Assembly: GCA_905236835.1 (NCBI GenBank)
Contig: CAJOQY010000244.1
Span: 1 to 7,608, forward strand
Source of the DNA: an uncultured Oscillibacter sp.
Lineage (GTDB): Bacteria; Bacillota; Clostridia; Oscillospirales; Oscillospiraceae
Direction: 5' to 3'
DNA: 7,608 nt
Positions within the stretch are counted from its first letter, which is position 1. The number at the start of each line of letters is the position of its first letter. The position numbers were made by a program, and so were the translations under genes. The notes below the pieces were generated by a model. That model had not been told where the DNA came from. It saw only the letters and a list, made by a program, of their open reading frames with translations, and did not search any database. Positions 7,201 through 7,608 of the stretch are shown here, in pieces.

Positions 7201-7608
7201 GCACGGGACGTTTAAAATATAATTTCTATCCGGCAGGACGCTCCGCGCCAACGCGCCGCATAAAAACACGTCCGGATTTTGATCTAAATATTCCGACTGA
7301 ATAGCGAAACGCTCCGGATACGACGGATCATCCGCGTCCACGCGGGCGATATATTCTCCTTTCGCCTCACGAATCCCGCGATTTAAAGACGCCGCCAGAC
7401 CAAGACGCTTTTGATTCATCAGCAATCGAATACGCGGGTCTTTTTTCTGAATCCGTTGAATATAATCCGCGCTTCCGTCGTCCGGTTCGGGCTCCAGTAC
7501 AATTAAAAATTCCCAGTCCGAAAACGTCTGTCCGCGGACGCTTTCTATACATTCGCTTAAATATTTCATTCCCTGATACAGGGGCATGACAACAGATATT
7601 TTCGGCAT
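4210..7608 (-). CDS. Three-module transferase: GT2 - GT2 - coiled coil - TagF-like glycerophosphotransferase domain (1132 aa)
   Basis: Probable multifunctional polysaccharide-assembling enzyme at the cytoplasmic membrane face. Residues 1 to about 230 form a GT-A fold family-2 glycosyltransferase: the N-terminus is ISVVMPLYQG, the metal/nucleotide motif DADD is at 91-94, and ED is at 177-178. Residues 331 to about 560 repeat this fold (ISVIMPVRG at 334-342, DADD 421-424, ED 511-512). Residues 705-735 form a heptad coiled coil. Residues about 748-1115 resemble CDP-glycerol glycerophosphotransferases: IPYG 855-858, LGTPRFD 907-913, MPHP 981-984, and ADRSAVMVEAG 1032-1042, which parallels the TagF TDYSS region. 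No transmembrane helix is evident. The ATG falls on the last bases of the window. MPKISVV is a normal GT2 N-terminus, so I accept it, but the ribosome site is out of view and an upstream extension is possible. The stop overlaps the next gene by 44 bases. Donor and acceptor sugars cannot be read from sequence. The GT2 calls are firm; the C-terminal call is moderate. Confidence 0.88.
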   Translation of the reverse strand: MPKISVVMPLYQGMKYLSECIESVRGQTFSDWEFLIVLEPEPDDGSADYIQRIQKKDPRIRLLMNQKRLGLAASLNRGIREAKGEYIARVDADDPSYPERFAIQSEYLDQNPDVFLCGALARSVLPDRNYILNVPCEREELKAAMLFGCEISHCTVMFRRREFLDSGYFYDENSLCEDYALWTKIMFEKKLVNLPEALADHRWGFDNISIEKGERLQDASRCVSAEVWKQFGVSLSDEELILASGWRSRPDEYARKHRAEFLRNSFRVLTALRDGNRERRLIDPDAFDRILWKRWNWVCDCCGISYAKTESDAMIHDARNININNINKEEPPFISVIMPVRGAARTIREAIDSVLAQDFPRFEFLILCEAGNADGSAELAKFYALFDFRVRVIENPARLGLAATLNAGIHMARGKYIARMDADDLSDPRRFSTQTAFMEARPKIGFSQFYQRYFGASGVKIENEIHAPAKSHEELKARFLFFCDATHSTVMIRREFLEKTGCLYDEQSAIEDFELWTRFIRVTKFATIPKVYGSYRAGADNISVRKSGRIHEEMCEITARQLRENLNLNIPEDQKWLLGSYHNPCGGLSGAERENALINLHDILTRILAANGKKRYYHAFYLLDVLIRKWRWANDGIFWSQPVRPRDIFAFLTWKPRAGKRIRKILLSPLKAAQKIILHLHGKSIEHINGVIRASANERNDKIKYWTWERYLRLERRIDALETENRYLRYELLEQGGENNYIPYQAGERVRLAFLFQAASFWPSWESFYQSCVNDPRFDIRLLLLDESGVEESQMRTAEDFLREKNLPYIRFEEFDLEKFRPHAMIMQTPYDRWHRAPAHRSSVFRAQGYRIIYIPYGVEISDTAESRRLHFEEDVILNAWRIYTFSDVMKRDYKKYCANRKAIRALGTPRFDFYASKVTTPETAALRKRANGRKIVLWKVHFPKRMEIDGKNVMVTPDSAEYLRFAEDLDQYPDFYFIFMPHPKFFEKKLWGGDARMINDLMAVLESRKNIYIEYADDYRNALAAADFIIADRSAVMVEAGARRVPVLYMRNASHDEPLTEAIRPLIESYYQGSTADDMTRFLNLCADGKDYLRQKREAALTSCVPMLDGLAGERVKNDISLALSGEIPPA
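4262..4270 (-). promoter_or_regulatory. Ribosome binding site of the 377-residue glycosyltransferase
   Basis: GGGGGAGAG on the minus strand, with the core GGAG ten bases from the ATG at 4253. It is embedded in the 3' coding end of the three-module transferase. This decides the start at 4253 and explains how a gene overlapping its neighbour by 44 bases can be initiated. Confidence 0.75.
5404..5496 (-). other. Coiled-coil segment between GT2 modules and TagF-like module
   Basis: Residues 705-735 of the three-module transferase show a heptad pattern with Tyr711, Ile718, Asn725 and Leu732 at a positions and Leu714, Leu721 and Leu728 at d positions, surrounded by Arg and Glu. An Asn at an a position is common in two-stranded parallel coils, so the enzyme may be a dimer or use this as a rigid spacer. 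The preceding residues, about 655-680, are basic and amphipathic (KRIRKILLSPLKAAQKI) and could touch the membrane. Confidence 0.6.
6336..6365 (-). repeat. Direct repeat copy 2: DADD region of second GT2 domain
   Basis: Second copy of the repeat at 7326-7355, encoding the DADD motif (residues 421-424) of the second GT2 domain. Similarity outside the nucleotide-binding core is mostly at protein level only, for example ADNIS at 539-543 against FDNIS at 205-209. The duplication is therefore old, or the core has been homogenised. Confidence 0.8.
6625..6652 (-). repeat. 28-base A/T-only tract in the inter-domain linker
   Basis: Every base from 6625 to 6652 is A or T, built from imperfect TTTATA/TTATTT units. 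It stands out against the surrounding CpG-rich coding DNA. It encodes an Asn/Ile linker (residues 319-328, RNININNINK) just before the second GT2 domain. It could be a replication-slippage site or simply a low-complexity linker. Confidence 0.7.
7326..7355 (-). repeat. Direct repeat copy 1: DADD region of first GT2 domain
   Basis: This 30-base stretch matches 6336-6365 at 28 of 30 positions and encodes the DADD metal-binding motif of the first GT2 domain. A neighbouring 18-base stretch (7391-7408) matches 6401-6418 at 17 of 18. Both pairs are exactly 990 bases (330 codons) apart, which marks an internal domain duplication in one reading frame. Confidence 0.8.

Overview
The window is a dense, single-direction block of surface-polysaccharide biosynthesis genes. 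All four genes lie on the minus strand and are transcribed from base 7608 towards base 1. Junctions are a 44-base overlap, a 4-base ATGA overlap and an 18-base gap, so this looks like the interior of one operon. I saw no terminator, RNA gene, insertion sequence or CRISPR array. There is no non-coding stretch longer than 18 bases. The promoter must lie beyond 7608, and the last gene runs off the window at base 1.

In order of transcription: (1) 7608-4210, a 1132-residue protein made of two tandem family-2 glycosyltransferase domains, a short coiled coil and a C-terminal domain resembling TagB/TagF-type CDP-glycerol glycerophosphotransferases. (2) 4253-3120, a single-domain family-2 glycosyltransferase with a very basic N-terminus. 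(3) 3123-1816, a fusion of a sugar-1-phosphate nucleotidyltransferase (HddC-like) and a HAD phosphatase (GmhB-like), expected to carry out the last two steps of GDP-D-glycero-alpha-D-manno-heptose synthesis. (4) 1797-1 (partial), a two-part HAD-superfamily protein of the kind often found in polysaccharide loci (COG5610-like), with a hydrophobic N-terminal segment.

Together they suggest a capsule, O-antigen-like polymer or S-layer/cell-wall glycan. The fusion enzyme would supply an activated heptose, the glycosyltransferases would add sugars at the cytoplasmic face, and the TagF-like domain may add a polyol-phosphate or another residue. The role of the HAD protein is unknown. The sugar identities are inference.

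The organism is clearly a bacterium: Shine-Dalgarno sites, overlapping genes and mid-40s percent GC by eye. I cannot place the clade. GDP-heptose and TagF-like enzymes occur in both Gram-positive and Gram-negative bacteria. Codon use is distinctive: Ala and Thr codons mostly end in CG (GCG, ACG), and the last base of two-fold codons depends strongly on the next base. The most unusual element is the three-module transferase; the rest is a recognisable polysaccharide locus rather than a clearly new kind of system.
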